From: JAPOVO01 sp026708165
Lineage (GTDB): Bacteria; Chloroflexota; UBA11872; VXNJ01
NCBI GenBank assembly: GCA_965208775.1
Contig: OZ242360.1
Span: 2,976,001-3,040,000, forward strand
Direction of reading: 5' to 3'
Length of the DNA stretch: 64,000 bases
Part shown: positions 34,242 through 42,496 of the stretch, one piece after another
Layout of the letters: each line of letters opens with the position of its first letter
How positions within the stretch are numbered: position 1 is the stretch's first letter
Translations under genes and position numbers: made by a program
The notes under the pieces: generated by a model
The model's input: only the letters and a program-made list of their open reading frames with translations
What the model was told of the DNA's origin: nothing
The model's database searches: none

Positions 34242-37200
34242 TCAGGAGGTCAGGCTGCGGCGTTGGAACCAGTCGTTGATGAGGGCGATGTCGGCGGCGG
34301 AGAGGTTGTAGAGGTGGTGGACGATGTCGTTTAGGTCGTCGCCGTCGACGGGCTCTCCGGCGATGCCGGCGGAGGCGATGGAATCGAGGCGGCGCTGGAG
34401 CGCCGGGTCGGGCGTTAGGATGGCCAGGCGGGTCATATATTGACTCTTGAGCCTCAAGAAGCCTCCTCTGAGAGTGCTGGTTATCTGGCACAGCAAGAAC
34501 TTGCCGAGGTCGGAGTTGATCAATCCCAGCAGCCAAATCGAGTCTGTCGGCGTGAAGCAAGTCGTGTCACCGAGGTAACTGCCATCTGGATCGTATGCGA
34601 ACCTGACTTCGCGGGCGATGCCGGGCCAGATTATCTTTGGACGGGCAAACTCTTCGTATATCCCCTCCTGCGGCTGCTGTAGCTCGTACCAAGGGTGCAG
34701 GTGGGAAGTTGCTCGCCGTTCGAGTTTGGGGCGATGAAGCTCCAAGTGTGCGCGGATGGCGGGATAGCGGTCGATGTCCACGCCGCGGTTTGTGAAGATG
34801 ATGTAGAGGCCGGCCCATTCAGGTTCCCAGCGCTTGATGTCGCGGCCCCGGAGCCAGGGCTTGATGATCTCGGCGCTTCGCGGATCCGCGTCGACAAGCT
34901 CGTCGCGCTTGTAACGGTCGATGACGAATGCCTCGTTCAGACCGGTCACGACGCCCCTGTAGATACGTCCGTCGACGAAGTCGCCGAGCGGAGTCCCCTG
35001 GTTCATCAGGCGCTCGAAGAGGCGAATCAATGCCGGGTCTTCCAGAACCCAGCCGCTTTGCCGCAGCAACCGCTGCGGATAGCCGGCGTGACCGTGGCGG
35101 TCCAAAAGGGCGGGAAGACAATCCATTTCCCTGTTCACTGTTTCAGGCGTTATGGATAATCCCCGTTCATTAAGCGCAGTACGTACAGGCGTTGTGAGAT
35201 CGGCAACCCGCAACTCATGGCCGTTTTCCGTCTGTCCCCCACGGCCGATAAGCACCGCCGGATACGATGTTGCTGTGAACACGGGCAAATCGCCGAAATC
35301 CATGACCTGACTGATTGTCAGCGTGTCTCGGAGGAAACCTCGGAGCTTCTTGCCGTACGCGGCGCGCATGTACTTATTGCTGGTTATGAACGCCAGCCAG
35401 CCGCTGGCACGCATCAACTCGATGGCCCTAGCGAAGAAATAGACCAGGATGTCCGCTCGCGAGGCCGCTACCTCGGGAAAAGCGTCCTTGTAATTCCTCT
35501 CATCGTCCTTATTCAGCTTTTCCATTCGGATATAGGGCGGGTTGGCGATCACGACGTCGAACCCGCCGCGAGTGGCGAATACCTCGGCGAAGGCGATGCG
35601 CCAGTCGACGGAGCCCTGGGGCGCACCGACTCCTCCGAGCGCGTCGCGGACTTCTTCCTCGATGATCCGGATGCGATCTTTCAGGTTGCCTTTGGCGGGG
35701 CCTCCCGTTTCGAGCATGTATTCGGCCTTGAGATCGCCCAGCCCGGATTGCTCGATGAGGCCTCTTTCGAGATTGAGTTGGCTGGGATCGGGGCCTAGGA
35801 GGCTGTCACCGCAGACGACCTTGAAGTCGAGGTTTGGGAGCGGCTCGGGGACTTTGCCCTCGTATTCGATGGCGAGCGAGAGCCACATCCGCAGCATGGC
35901 GATGTTGACGGCGAACTCGTCGTTGTCGACGCCGTAGAGGTTGCGCTGGATGATGTGCAGCTTGAGCTTGTACAAGCCCTCCGAGTCGACGCCGACGTTG
36001 TATAGCTCGGTCTGAAGCTCGATCAGCTCCTGCATCATGCCGAGCAGGTAGGCGCCGGAGCCGCAAGCGGGATCGACCACCGTGATCTGATCGAGCGCGT
36101 CGGCGACGCGGTTGGCGCTTGGGAGAGGGATCCCGGTAGCGTCGCGCCCGTCGACGAACCGGGCGACCGCCTCGCCGGTAAGTCCGGTATCGCGGCCTTC
36201 GAGGTAGCCCTTGAGAGCCTCGCGGCACATAAACGAGACGACGGGTCGGGGAGTGAAATAGGAGCCGCTTTCGTGGCGGCCGGTGACAAGCTCCTCGAAT
36301 ACCTTGCCTAGCATCTCGGGGTCGACGGCGACCTCGATGTCTAACGGTGTGGACTCCATGACGGTGAAGTTGAACTTTTCGAACAGTTCGGTCAGGACCG
36401 GGTAGACGGCGTCGTCGGGGACGGTGACTCCGTCCCGTTGGTCCAGGGTGGTCTTCTCGAAAAGGCCACCGTTGAGGAAGGGCACGTCGCCGAATAAGTC
36501 CGACATGTACTGCCCCTTGAAATTCGAGCTCATGTCGCTCGACTGGGGATTGTTGAGTCCGAAGAAAAAGAGGTGACACAGCCGTTCTTTGTAGAAATTG
36601 GTCTGGAGCGGGTCGTCCCGGTAGTCGGTCCACAGCGCTTTCAAGTAGTCGTTGTTGCCGTTGAAGGTCAGCCAGCCCTTGCGGGAGAGGAAGTAGACGA
36701 ACATCAGCCGGTTGAACAGAGTCTGGACAAAGAGCCGCTTCTCCTCGTCCTCGTCAGGACCGAAGCCGGACACCCACGTCTCCGCGGCCTCGAAAACACG
36801 CTTGTACTCCTGGAAGAACCGCTTGGTGACGGGTTCGACGTCGAACGCCTCTTTGAGGGCCTCAAGGATGTAACCGCTGTCTTGGTAGTTCCAATAGACG
36901 TTGGAGAACTGCTGGACGGCGGTGCGGCGGGGGAGGTCGCGCTCGACGACCATGCGGCGCAGGGTGGGCTGTGCGCCGTCGAAGTCGGGATGGATGAAGT
37001 GAAGCTGCGAGCAGGACGTGTTGGTAAAGACGAGCAGCATGTCCTCGCCGAGTTGGCCATCGATCCGTTTGGCCGCGGCGACCGCCTCGGCCTTGCGGAC
37101 GCGATCCGTCTCCGGGATGTTCAGCGGGACATAGAGGACGTGGACGCGCTCGAGTTGGGCGATGCGCTCGGCGTTCTTCGGGAGCTTGACGCCGGCGGGG

Positions 37201-37358
37201 GCGTCGGTGAGGCGGACCTGACCGGAGTCGGGATTGAAGTCCAGCTTCTCGACGAAGAGCGAGCGGATGGCTTGCGCGCGGTCGGGTTCGGAAGCGGCGA
37301 AGATCGATTTGACGTGATCTTCCACGTCCTGCGCGTCTTGTGGGTCCTTGAAAGGCAT
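34242..37358 (-). CDS. Eco57I/COG1002-type DNA adenine methyltransferase (type IIG-like)
   Basis: 1038-residue N6-adenine methyltransferase of the Eco57I class. The SAM motif VDPACGSGAYLLGM is near residue 426-440 and the catalytic NPPY in FDVVIANPPYIRM near residue 600. A TaqI-like specificity region occupies the C-terminal third (LRGRDIKRWEPEWAGLYIIF...). Residues 1-350 are a helical region; I see no clear PD-(D/E)XK nuclease motif there, unlike true type IIG enzymes, so it may only methylate. It is first in the leftward run with the toxin-antitoxin pair and the PLD-SNF2 protein; cutting may be left to that partner. Confidence 0.88.
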   Translation of the reverse strand: MPFKDPQDAQDVEDHVKSIFAASEPDRAQAIRSLFVEKLDFNPDSGQVRLTDAPAGVKLPKNAERIAQLERVHVLYVPLNIPETDRVRKAEAVAAAKRIDGQLGEDMLLVFTNTSCSQLHFIHPDFDGAQPTLRRMVVERDLPRRTAVQQFSNVYWNYQDSGYILEALKEAFDVEPVTKRFFQEYKRVFEAAETWVSGFGPDEDEEKRLFVQTLFNRLMFVYFLSRKGWLTFNGNNDYLKALWTDYRDDPLQTNFYKERLCHLFFFGLNNPQSSDMSSNFKGQYMSDLFGDVPFLNGGLFEKTTLDQRDGVTVPDDAVYPVLTELFEKFNFTVMESTPLDIEVAVDPEMLGKVFEELVTGRHESGSYFTPRPVVSFMCREALKGYLEGRDTGLTGEAVARFVDGRDATGIPLPSANRVADALDQITVVDPACGSGAYLLGMMQELIELQTELYNVGVDSEGLYKLKLHIIQRNLYGVDNDEFAVNIAMLRMWLSLAIEYEGKVPEPLPNLDFKVVCGDSLLGPDPSQLNLERGLIEQSGLGDLKAEYMLETGGPAKGNLKDRIRIIEEEVRDALGGVGAPQGSVDWRIAFAEVFATRGGFDVVIANPPYIRMEKLNKDDERNYKDAFPEVAASRADILVYFFARAIELMRASGWLAFITSNKYMRAAYGKKLRGFLRDTLTISQVMDFGDLPVFTATSYPAVLIGRGGQTENGHELRVADLTTPVRTALNERGLSITPETVNREMDCLPALLDRHGHAGYPQRLLRQSGWVLEDPALIRLFERLMNQGTPLGDFVDGRIYRGVVTGLNEAFVIDRYKRDELVDADPRSAEIIKPWLRGRDIKRWEPEWAGLYIIFTNRGVDIDRYPAIRAHLELHRPKLERRATSHLHPWYELQQPQEGIYEEFARPKIIWPGIAREVRFAYDPDGSYLGDTTCFTPTDSIWLLGLINSDLGKFLLCQITSTLRGGFLRLKSQYMTRLAILTPDPALQRRLDSIASAGIAGEPVDGDDLNDIVHHLYNLSAADIALINDWFQRRSLTS

Positions 37359-37386
37359 GGTCTGGCTCGATTACCGATGGTGGGTC

Positions 37387-37428
37387 CCGGTGAAATTCAC
37401 CGGATGATAGTTGCAAAAATTGCAAAAC
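37387..37428. promoter_or_regulatory. Palindrome plus TTGCAAAA direct repeat before the methylase
   Basis: A 17-base palindrome CCGGTGAA-A-TTCACCGG (37387-37403) sits 29 bases before the methylase start, and TTGCAAAAA / TTGCAAAAC lies at 37411-37428. On the minus strand the -10-like TATCAT (complement of 37405-37410) falls between them. This is the layout of an operator at a promoter, possibly for autoregulation. Confidence 0.4.
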
Positions 37429-37502
37429 GCACATAGCGGTGGAGAAGGTCGTCGGGTGGGGACGGTGTTTTGGCGCGTGGTTGGCTTGTGTGGGAGTTGG
37501 GT

Positions 37503-37543
37503 TCACCCTCACCCCAACCCTCTCCCATCAAGGGAGACGGGGT
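37503..37543. repeat. CCCTCACCC...GGGAGACGGGG repeat copy
   Basis: Copy of the dispersed inverted repeat also at 4050, 42410 and 46420: CACCCTCACCCCAACCCTCTCCC, then ATCA, then AGGGAGACGGGG. It lies in the 270-base gap between the divergent methylase and zinc-ribbon genes. Confidence 0.6.
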
Positions 37544-37628
37544 ATTGGGCGATTGAGTGGAATTAGGTTTTATTGTGGTATGAGCGGTGGGTATGCTCTG
37601 GGCCTGGCCATGGCGTTGGGGGTGACAC

Positions 37629-38606
37629 GTGGGTGATTGCAGGTTTTGCGGGAAGCCGGCGGGGTTTTTGCGGAAGCAGCACGGGGTCTGCGCGGACAGG
37701 AACGAGCGGGCGAAGGAATCGATCAAGACGCTGTGCGTGGACGCGGCGCTGAGGGGCGCGGACCTGGATGGGCTGCGACCGAGGATCCGGGAGACGGCGG
37801 CGGCGGGCTTTGTCGAGATGTCCGAGAGCAAGATGAAGCGGACGCTGGCGGCGGGATGGCGCAACGCCGTGGTGGAGGCGATGGAAGACCACGTCCTCTC
37901 GAACTCGGAGAAGCGGGGCCTCAACCGCTACCGAGCGCAGTTCGACCTGGCTGAGAGACAGCTGAACCGCGCCGGTCACTTCGAGCTTTTCACTAAGATG
38001 GCGCTGCTCAACTCGATGATGGAGCACGGCGTGATTCCGCGGACCGATCGCCGAAGGGCGAGAGCGCGCTTCGGCAGGCTGCCTTTCAACCTGATGAAGA
38101 GCGAAGGGCTGGTCTGGATGATAAATAACGTGGGCTACATGCAGCAGATAACGCGCCGCGAGCATCGAGGCCAGTCAATGGGCATGAGCTTTCGCGTGGC
38201 CAAGGGCGTGTACGTGCGTCCGGGGACGTTTCGAGGTCAGTCGGTATCGACCACATCGATGGAGCATACGGACGCGGGCGTGCTGGGCGTGACGACGAAG
38301 CATATCTATTTCAAGGGAAGCGAGAAGAGCTTCCGAGTGAGGCTGGAGAAGATCGTCTCGTTCGATCCGTACCAGGACGGACTGGGGATCATGCGGGACA
38401 CGGCGAGCGCCAAGCCGGAGATTTTCACGATGGACCCGACCGACGCTTGGTTCTTGATAAACCTGATCGACGCATTGCTGGATATAGAGGACCTGAAGCC
38501 GCCGGGACCGGACGCGGTGACGCTGGACGAGATCGTGGACGAGGTGCCGGATGACGACGAGGATGACGCGGGGCTGTTCATCGCGGGGACGGGGGCGTCG
38601 CTGTAG
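37629..38606 (+). CDS. Zinc-ribbon protein with C-terminal PH-like domain, function unknown
   Basis: 325-residue protein that I cannot name. It opens with a treble-clef/zinc ribbon CRFCGKPAGFLRKQHGVC (C4, C7, H and C21). A helical middle region contains MKRTLAAGWRNAVVEAMEDHVLS. The C-terminal part (HIYFKGSEKSFRVRLEKIVSFDPYQDGLGI) resembles a PH/GRAM-like beta sandwich. It ends in a very acidic tail (PDDDEDDAG). The GTG at 37629 follows GGGGGTGAC. It is divergent from the methylase across 270 bases and followed by a VapBC-like pair, so it may belong to the defence island. Confidence 0.6.
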   Translation: MGDCRFCGKPAGFLRKQHGVCADRNERAKESIKTLCVDAALRGADLDGLRPRIRETAAAGFVEMSESKMKRTLAAGWRNAVVEAMEDHVLSNSEKRGLNRYRAQFDLAERQLNRAGHFELFTKMALLNSMMEHGVIPRTDRRRARARFGRLPFNLMKSEGLVWMINNVGYMQQITRREHRGQSMGMSFRVAKGVYVRPGTFRGQSVSTTSMEHTDAGVLGVTTKHIYFKGSEKSFRVRLEKIVSFDPYQDGLGIMRDTASAKPEIFTMDPTDAWFLINLIDALLDIEDLKPPGPDAVTLDEIVDEVPDDDEDDAGLFIAGTGASL

Positions 38607-38685
38607 CACGCCCACGCCGTTACCGGGCTCCTAGATTCCATGCGCGGTATGATTTTAGACAGCTGAAATTCATACTGAGGTAGTC

Positions 38686-38901
38686 ATGCGCATATCTGAA
38701 CGAGGCCAAATCACAATTCCAAAGCATCTGCGGGACCGCTTCGGGATGAACCACAACGTAGAGGTTGAGATCACTCCCACGGAGAAGGGACTGCTGATTC
38801 AGAAGAGGGCCACGGAACATCCGGTGGACCGGATTGCCGGGATTCTTGACGACGCCGACTTCGATGTTGACGAATACATAGAGGAAATCCGAGGTAGGTG
38901 A
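38686..38901 (+). CDS. AbrB/SpoVT-type antitoxin (VapB-like)
   Basis: 71-residue swapped-hairpin DNA-binding protein: MRISERGQITIPKHLRDRFG is the AbrB signature, followed by a helix and an acidic tail (DDADFDVDEYIEEIRG) that would block the PIN toxin. It should bind its own promoter. Its stop TGA overlaps the GTG start of the downstream PIN gene in GTGA. Confidence 0.87.
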   Translation: MRISERGQITIPKHLRDRFGMNHNVEVEITPTEKGLLIQKRATEHPVDRIAGILDDADFDVDEYIEEIRGR

Positions 38902-39302
38902 TCACAGCGGTCGACACGAACGTTCTCTTCGACCTGTTCCGAACGGATTCACCGCACCACTTCCAGTCAAAGGAATGGCTGGCGGACGCTTACGACCGCG
39001 GCGCGGTGATCGTGTGCGACATCGTATATGCGGAACTGGTTCCGGCGTTCCGAGACAGAGCGACGCTGGATGGGGCATTGCGGGAGATCAACGCGGTGCT
39101 CTCGCCAATCGACGCTTCTATCGCTTATGAAGCCGGGCAGCGCTGGGGGCGATACCGCCGGGTGGGCGGGCCGCGGGAACGAATCATCTCCGACTTTCTG
39201 ATTGGCGCTCACGCCATCACTGCCGCCGACGCGTTTCTTACTCGGGACCGCGGCTTTTACGCGACGTACTTTCCGGAGTTGAAGAGGCCGGCCGCAAAAT
39301 AA
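38898..39302 (+). CDS. PIN-domain ribonuclease toxin (VapC-like)
   Basis: 134-residue PIN domain with the full acidic set: D6 in TAVDTNVLF, E46 in YAELVPAF, D99 in ISDFLIGAHA and D117 in LTRDRGFY. Such toxins cut tRNA or rRNA when the antitoxin is lost. The GTG start at 38898 overlaps the antitoxin stop by four bases. It closes the island that includes the methylase, the PLD-SNF2 protein and the RelE-type pair. Confidence 0.9.
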   Translation: MITAVDTNVLFDLFRTDSPHHFQSKEWLADAYDRGAVIVCDIVYAELVPAFRDRATLDGALREINAVLSPIDASIAYEAGQRWGRYRRVGGPRERIISDFLIGAHAITAADAFLTRDRGFYATYFPELKRPAAK

Positions 39303-39485
39303 CGGCGCCCTTCAAGCTTGGTAGGCTGCTCATCGCCGCGAGCCGCCGGACGAGCCCGGGATCGGACCGCGTGAATGACCGACTGGAGGCTGAGTGTACG
39401 CGGTTATCTGGCTAGACCAACATGATGGTTTTATTGGGGGCGGGTGGTGGGTATGCTCTGAGCCGCGTGGTGGGACCGATTAGTC

Positions 39486-40544
39486 GTGGGAGTAGACATG
39501 CCGTCATTTGCGAGCGAGGGGCTGCGCGTTTTCGCGCGGGACGTTTTCATTGCCTGTAACACGCCGGAGGACCTAGCCGAGGAAGTCGCGACGGCGCTCA
39601 TTCTGGCCGATCTGTCGGGGCATCCGTCGCACGGAGTGATCCGCATCCCCAGCTACATTGACGAGATGAACGCCGGGCGGGTGATGCCGGGCAACCGAGT
39701 GACCGAGATTTCACGCACGGCAACCGCAGTGCTGCTGGACGCCAATTGGGGATTTGGTCATCCGGCGGCGGCGCACGCGACCCGAGAGGTCGCGGCTATG
39801 GCCCTGGAGAGCGGGATCGCGCTGGCGGGCGTTGTCAGCCTGAATCACGTGGGGCGGCTGGGACAGTGGGCGGAGCTGGCGGCCGACCTGGGAATAATCA
39901 TGCTGATGTTCACCGGGGGCGAGTACATCACGAACACGGCGGCACCGTTTGGCGGGATGTCCCGGAGGCTGTCGACGAATCCGATGTCGGCGGCGATCCC
40001 TTCGGCCACGAAGGGGGACATGATTCTCGACTTTGCCACCACGGCCTCGGCCGAGGGCAAGCTGCGGGTGGCGCGGGCAAAGGGAGCCGAGGTGCCGCCG
40101 AACGTGATAATCGACAAGCATGGCAATCCCACGACCGATCCCGAGGACTTTTACGAAGGCGGGATGCTGCTGCCGTTTGGGGGGCACAAGGGATATGCGC
40201 TGTCGATGCTGGTCCACGCGCTGGGGAGCTGCCTGACCGGAGCGTGGAACACCGAGAAGATAAACAAGTTCGGAGCGGCGGTGATAGGGATCGATCCGGC
40301 CGTCTTCGTTCCGGCGGAAATCGGGGGCGGCGGGGTGGACCGGCTTTTCGATCGGATGACGACCTCCCAGCCAGCACCCGGGTTCCACGAAGTGCTGATA
40401 CCGGGCGAGCCTGAGCGGCGCTCGCGCGAGCGCTACTCGAAAGAAGGGATAGAACTGTCCGAGGCGACGGTGGACGCGCTCAGGAAATCGGGCGAGGCGC
40501 TGGGAGTCGACACGTCGGCGCTCGACGCGCCGCTTGGGGGATAG
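39486..40544 (+). CDS. Malate/L-lactate (type 2) dehydrogenase family oxidoreductase
   Basis: 352-residue NAD(P)-dependent oxidoreductase of the Ldh_2 family, unrelated to the classical malate dehydrogenases. LADLSGHPSHGVIRIPSY near residue 35 carries the catalytic histidine, NHVGRLGQWAELAA a second, and FDRM, PSATKGDMILDFATTASAEGK and GGHKGYALSMLVHAL are family segments. Substrates in the family include malate, lactate, sulfolactate and ureidoglycolate; which one is not visible. An ATG at 39498 is an alternative to the GTG at 39486. Confidence 0.87.
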   Translation: MGVDMPSFASEGLRVFARDVFIACNTPEDLAEEVATALILADLSGHPSHGVIRIPSYIDEMNAGRVMPGNRVTEISRTATAVLLDANWGFGHPAAAHATREVAAMALESGIALAGVVSLNHVGRLGQWAELAADLGIIMLMFTGGEYITNTAAPFGGMSRRLSTNPMSAAIPSATKGDMILDFATTASAEGKLRVARAKGAEVPPNVIIDKHGNPTTDPEDFYEGGMLLPFGGHKGYALSMLVHALGSCLTGAWNTEKINKFGAAVIGIDPAVFVPAEIGGGGVDRLFDRMTTSQPAPGFHEVLIPGEPERRSRERYSKEGIELSEATVDALRKSGEALGVDTSALDAPLGG

Positions 40545-40784
40545 TGCCTGGTCCGGCTAACTGACACGCCGGGGAAGTCCACGAACGGCCTTTGCGCCTT
40601 GCCATGGGCAAAGAGGGGCTGGATTCCGACTTGATATCGGGGTAGGCGGCGGATCGGTCTGGTTCTTCTAGTACCTTCGGCATAGTTCGACTCTACAGAT
40701 ATAGAGATTTCGGTCGACGACGGCTTGACTCAATCCAAATACATTTAGAGTCGGAATCCCAATCAAGAAATGGAGGTTGTCTTG

Positions 40785-41357
40785 ATGGAAAGACGGCTTT
40801 ACCGAAGTGAGTCCGACCAGATGCTTTCCGGGGTCTCGGGCGGACTGGCGGAGTACTTCGACATCGATCCGGTGATCGTTCGGCTGCTTTGGGTCATTCT
40901 GACCATTTTCTCGGGCGGTCTGCTGATCGTCGTGTACGGGGCCTTCTGGATAGTCATGCCCACCTATTCCAGCATCTACGGGGACGAGCCAGAAGAACGT
41001 GACGGGGTCGTGGACCTGGAACCTGAGGATGGCGATGAAGAGGACGAAAACGACAATCCCGGTACCGGCGATTCGGAGTCGAACGATTCTCCCGAGCGGC
41101 CGGCTGGGGCTGCAAAACAACCGGCGGCCGTCGCGCCGGCGCGCAGATCGCGGCGCGGAAGCACAAGGCGATTGCGGCGGCGTCGACTAAGACGTGGACA
41201 AACCAGGGTGGTAATCGGCGCAGTGCTCGTCATTGTCGGCGGGATTGCGCTGCTCAACAACTTCCTTCCGTTCTACGATCCATGGCGGCTGTGGCCACTG
41301 ATTCTGGTCGGCATCGGACTCGCGATACTGGCGGGGAGGCTTTCCAATGGCCGTTAA
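40785..41357 (+). CDS. PspC-domain membrane protein
   Basis: 190-residue protein. Residues 1-60 are a PspC domain (RLYRSESDQMLSGVSGGLAEYFDIDP, then a helix VIVRLLWVILTIFSGGLLIVVYG). A long acidic linker (about 70-105) and a very basic stretch (RRSRRGSTRRLRRRR) follow, then two C-terminal helices VVIGAVLVIVGGIALL and LWPLILVGIGLAILAG like the LiaF/DUF5668 membrane domain. PspC proteins sense envelope stress. The ATG at 40785 follows GGAGG. It overlaps the next gene by 11 bases, so the two are co-translated. Confidence 0.85.
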   Translation: MERRLYRSESDQMLSGVSGGLAEYFDIDPVIVRLLWVILTIFSGGLLIVVYGAFWIVMPTYSSIYGDEPEERDGVVDLEPEDGDEEDENDNPGTGDSESNDSPERPAGAAKQPAAVAPARRSRRGSTRRLRRRRLRRGQTRVVIGAVLVIVGGIALLNNFLPFYDPWRLWPLILVGIGLAILAGRLSNGR

Positions 41358-42294
41358 TCGAAGGGCTCGGCGAGGATTTTTCTTCCCAGGACTGCTTATC
41401 GCCGCGGGTGTGATGCTGCTTATCGCGACGCTCGGAGGCTTGCCAGAGGGCTATTGGGGAGCGCTTTGGCCGCTGTGGCCGGTTGCGATCATCGCCATAG
41501 GAATCAGCCTGCTGCTCGCGCGGATTCGTCCATGGATAGGCTCGACCGTCGGTCTGGCCCTGGTCGCGGGTGCGCTGGTGGCCGCGTGGCCGCTTGCGGC
41601 GTTCGACTATTTCGAAGGTTACTTCAGCCCGGTTACGTCGGAACATTCGTTCAGCGTGGAGCGCAGGGATGCGCGCTCGGCGCGCGTGGAGCTGGAGGCA
41701 GGGGCCGCTGACCTTAAACTCGGCGCCGGAGTTGATTCCGGGGTGCTTACAAGCGGCACGGTCGAGAGCTGCGGCATCGACTCGCTGGAGGTGGACGTCA
41801 GGCAATCCGACGACCATCGCACCGTGCGGTTGTCAACCGACGATGGTCCCGGCGTATTTCGTTTCGAGTGCGGGATCGAGTGGGACGTTGCGCTAAGCCC
41901 GCTGGTGCCCACCTCCCTGAAGCTAACGGGCGGCCTGTCGGATGCGACACTGGACCTCGAGGGCCTGCAAATCACGAAGCTCGACGTCGAAACCGGCGCG
42001 AGCGAGACCGAAGTTACGCTGCCGCGAGCCGCCGGGCACATGTCGGCGAGCTTTGACATTGGCGCCGGGAACCTGGAGATTTACGTTCCGGAGGACGTCG
42101 CGATCCGCGTCGACATCGAAGGGGGCGCTGTGTCGTTCGACCTGGACGCGGAACGGTTCGGCGAGCGGCGCAGATCTGCGGGGTTAGGAATCGACGAGCT
42201 TTACGTTTCCCCGGATTTTGCGACGGCGGAGAATCGGGTTGACATAAAAATTCGAGCGGGGGCGAGCGAGATATCGGTGAAGTCGATTCCCTGA
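41347..42294 (+). CDS. LiaF-like membrane protein with toastrack domain
   Basis: 315-residue protein. The first 85 residues form three to four helices (FFFPGLLIAAGVMLLIATL, LWPVAIIAIGISLLLA, VGLALVAGALVAAWPL) of the LiaF/DUF5668 type. From about residue 100 comes a soluble beta-rich domain (VELEAGAADLKL, GNLEIYVPEDVAIRVDIEGGAVSF, VDIKIRAGASEISVKSIP) of the LiaF C-terminal/toastrack fold. LiaF inhibits its histidine kinase until the envelope is damaged. The kinase and regulator follow after a 202-base gap. Confidence 0.8.
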   Translation: MAVNRRARRGFFFPGLLIAAGVMLLIATLGGLPEGYWGALWPLWPVAIIAIGISLLLARIRPWIGSTVGLALVAGALVAAWPLAAFDYFEGYFSPVTSEHSFSVERRDARSARVELEAGAADLKLGAGVDSGVLTSGTVESCGIDSLEVDVRQSDDHRTVRLSTDDGPGVFRFECGIEWDVALSPLVPTSLKLTGGLSDATLDLEGLQITKLDVETGASETEVTLPRAAGHMSASFDIGAGNLEIYVPEDVAIRVDIEGGAVSFDLDAERFGERRRSAGLGIDELYVSPDFATAENRVDIKIRAGASEISVKSIP

Positions 42295-42409
42295 GGCCGC
42301 TGGCACGATCCGCGAAGATGCACGACCGGCGGAGGATAGGGTGTGGGAGCGGTGGTCGAAATCGGTCATGGCTAGACTGATGATCAATGTTGATACGACA
42401 AGCGCGACT

Positions 42410-42442
42410 CCCTCACCCTCTCCCTCCAAGGGGAGAGGGGAC
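42410..42442. repeat. CCCTCACCCTCTCCC / GGGGAGAGGGGA repeat copy
   Basis: The cleanest copy of the family also at 4050, 37503 and 46420: TCCCTCACCCTCTCCCT, loop CCAA, GGGGAGAGGGGACA. It lies between the LiaF-like gene and the histidine kinase gene. It may form a stem in the transcript and lower kinase expression, but this is inference. Confidence 0.65.
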
Positions 42443-42496
42443 AGATTTTCAATGCTGCATGGCCGTTTGGGACAGACAGGCGGCTGACTGAGCACG

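Noticed and set aside
36573..37436. A 287-codon plus-strand frame opposite the methylase N-terminus
   Set aside because: It mirrors the methylase frame, has no family resemblance, and the methylase has clear motifs and codon use.
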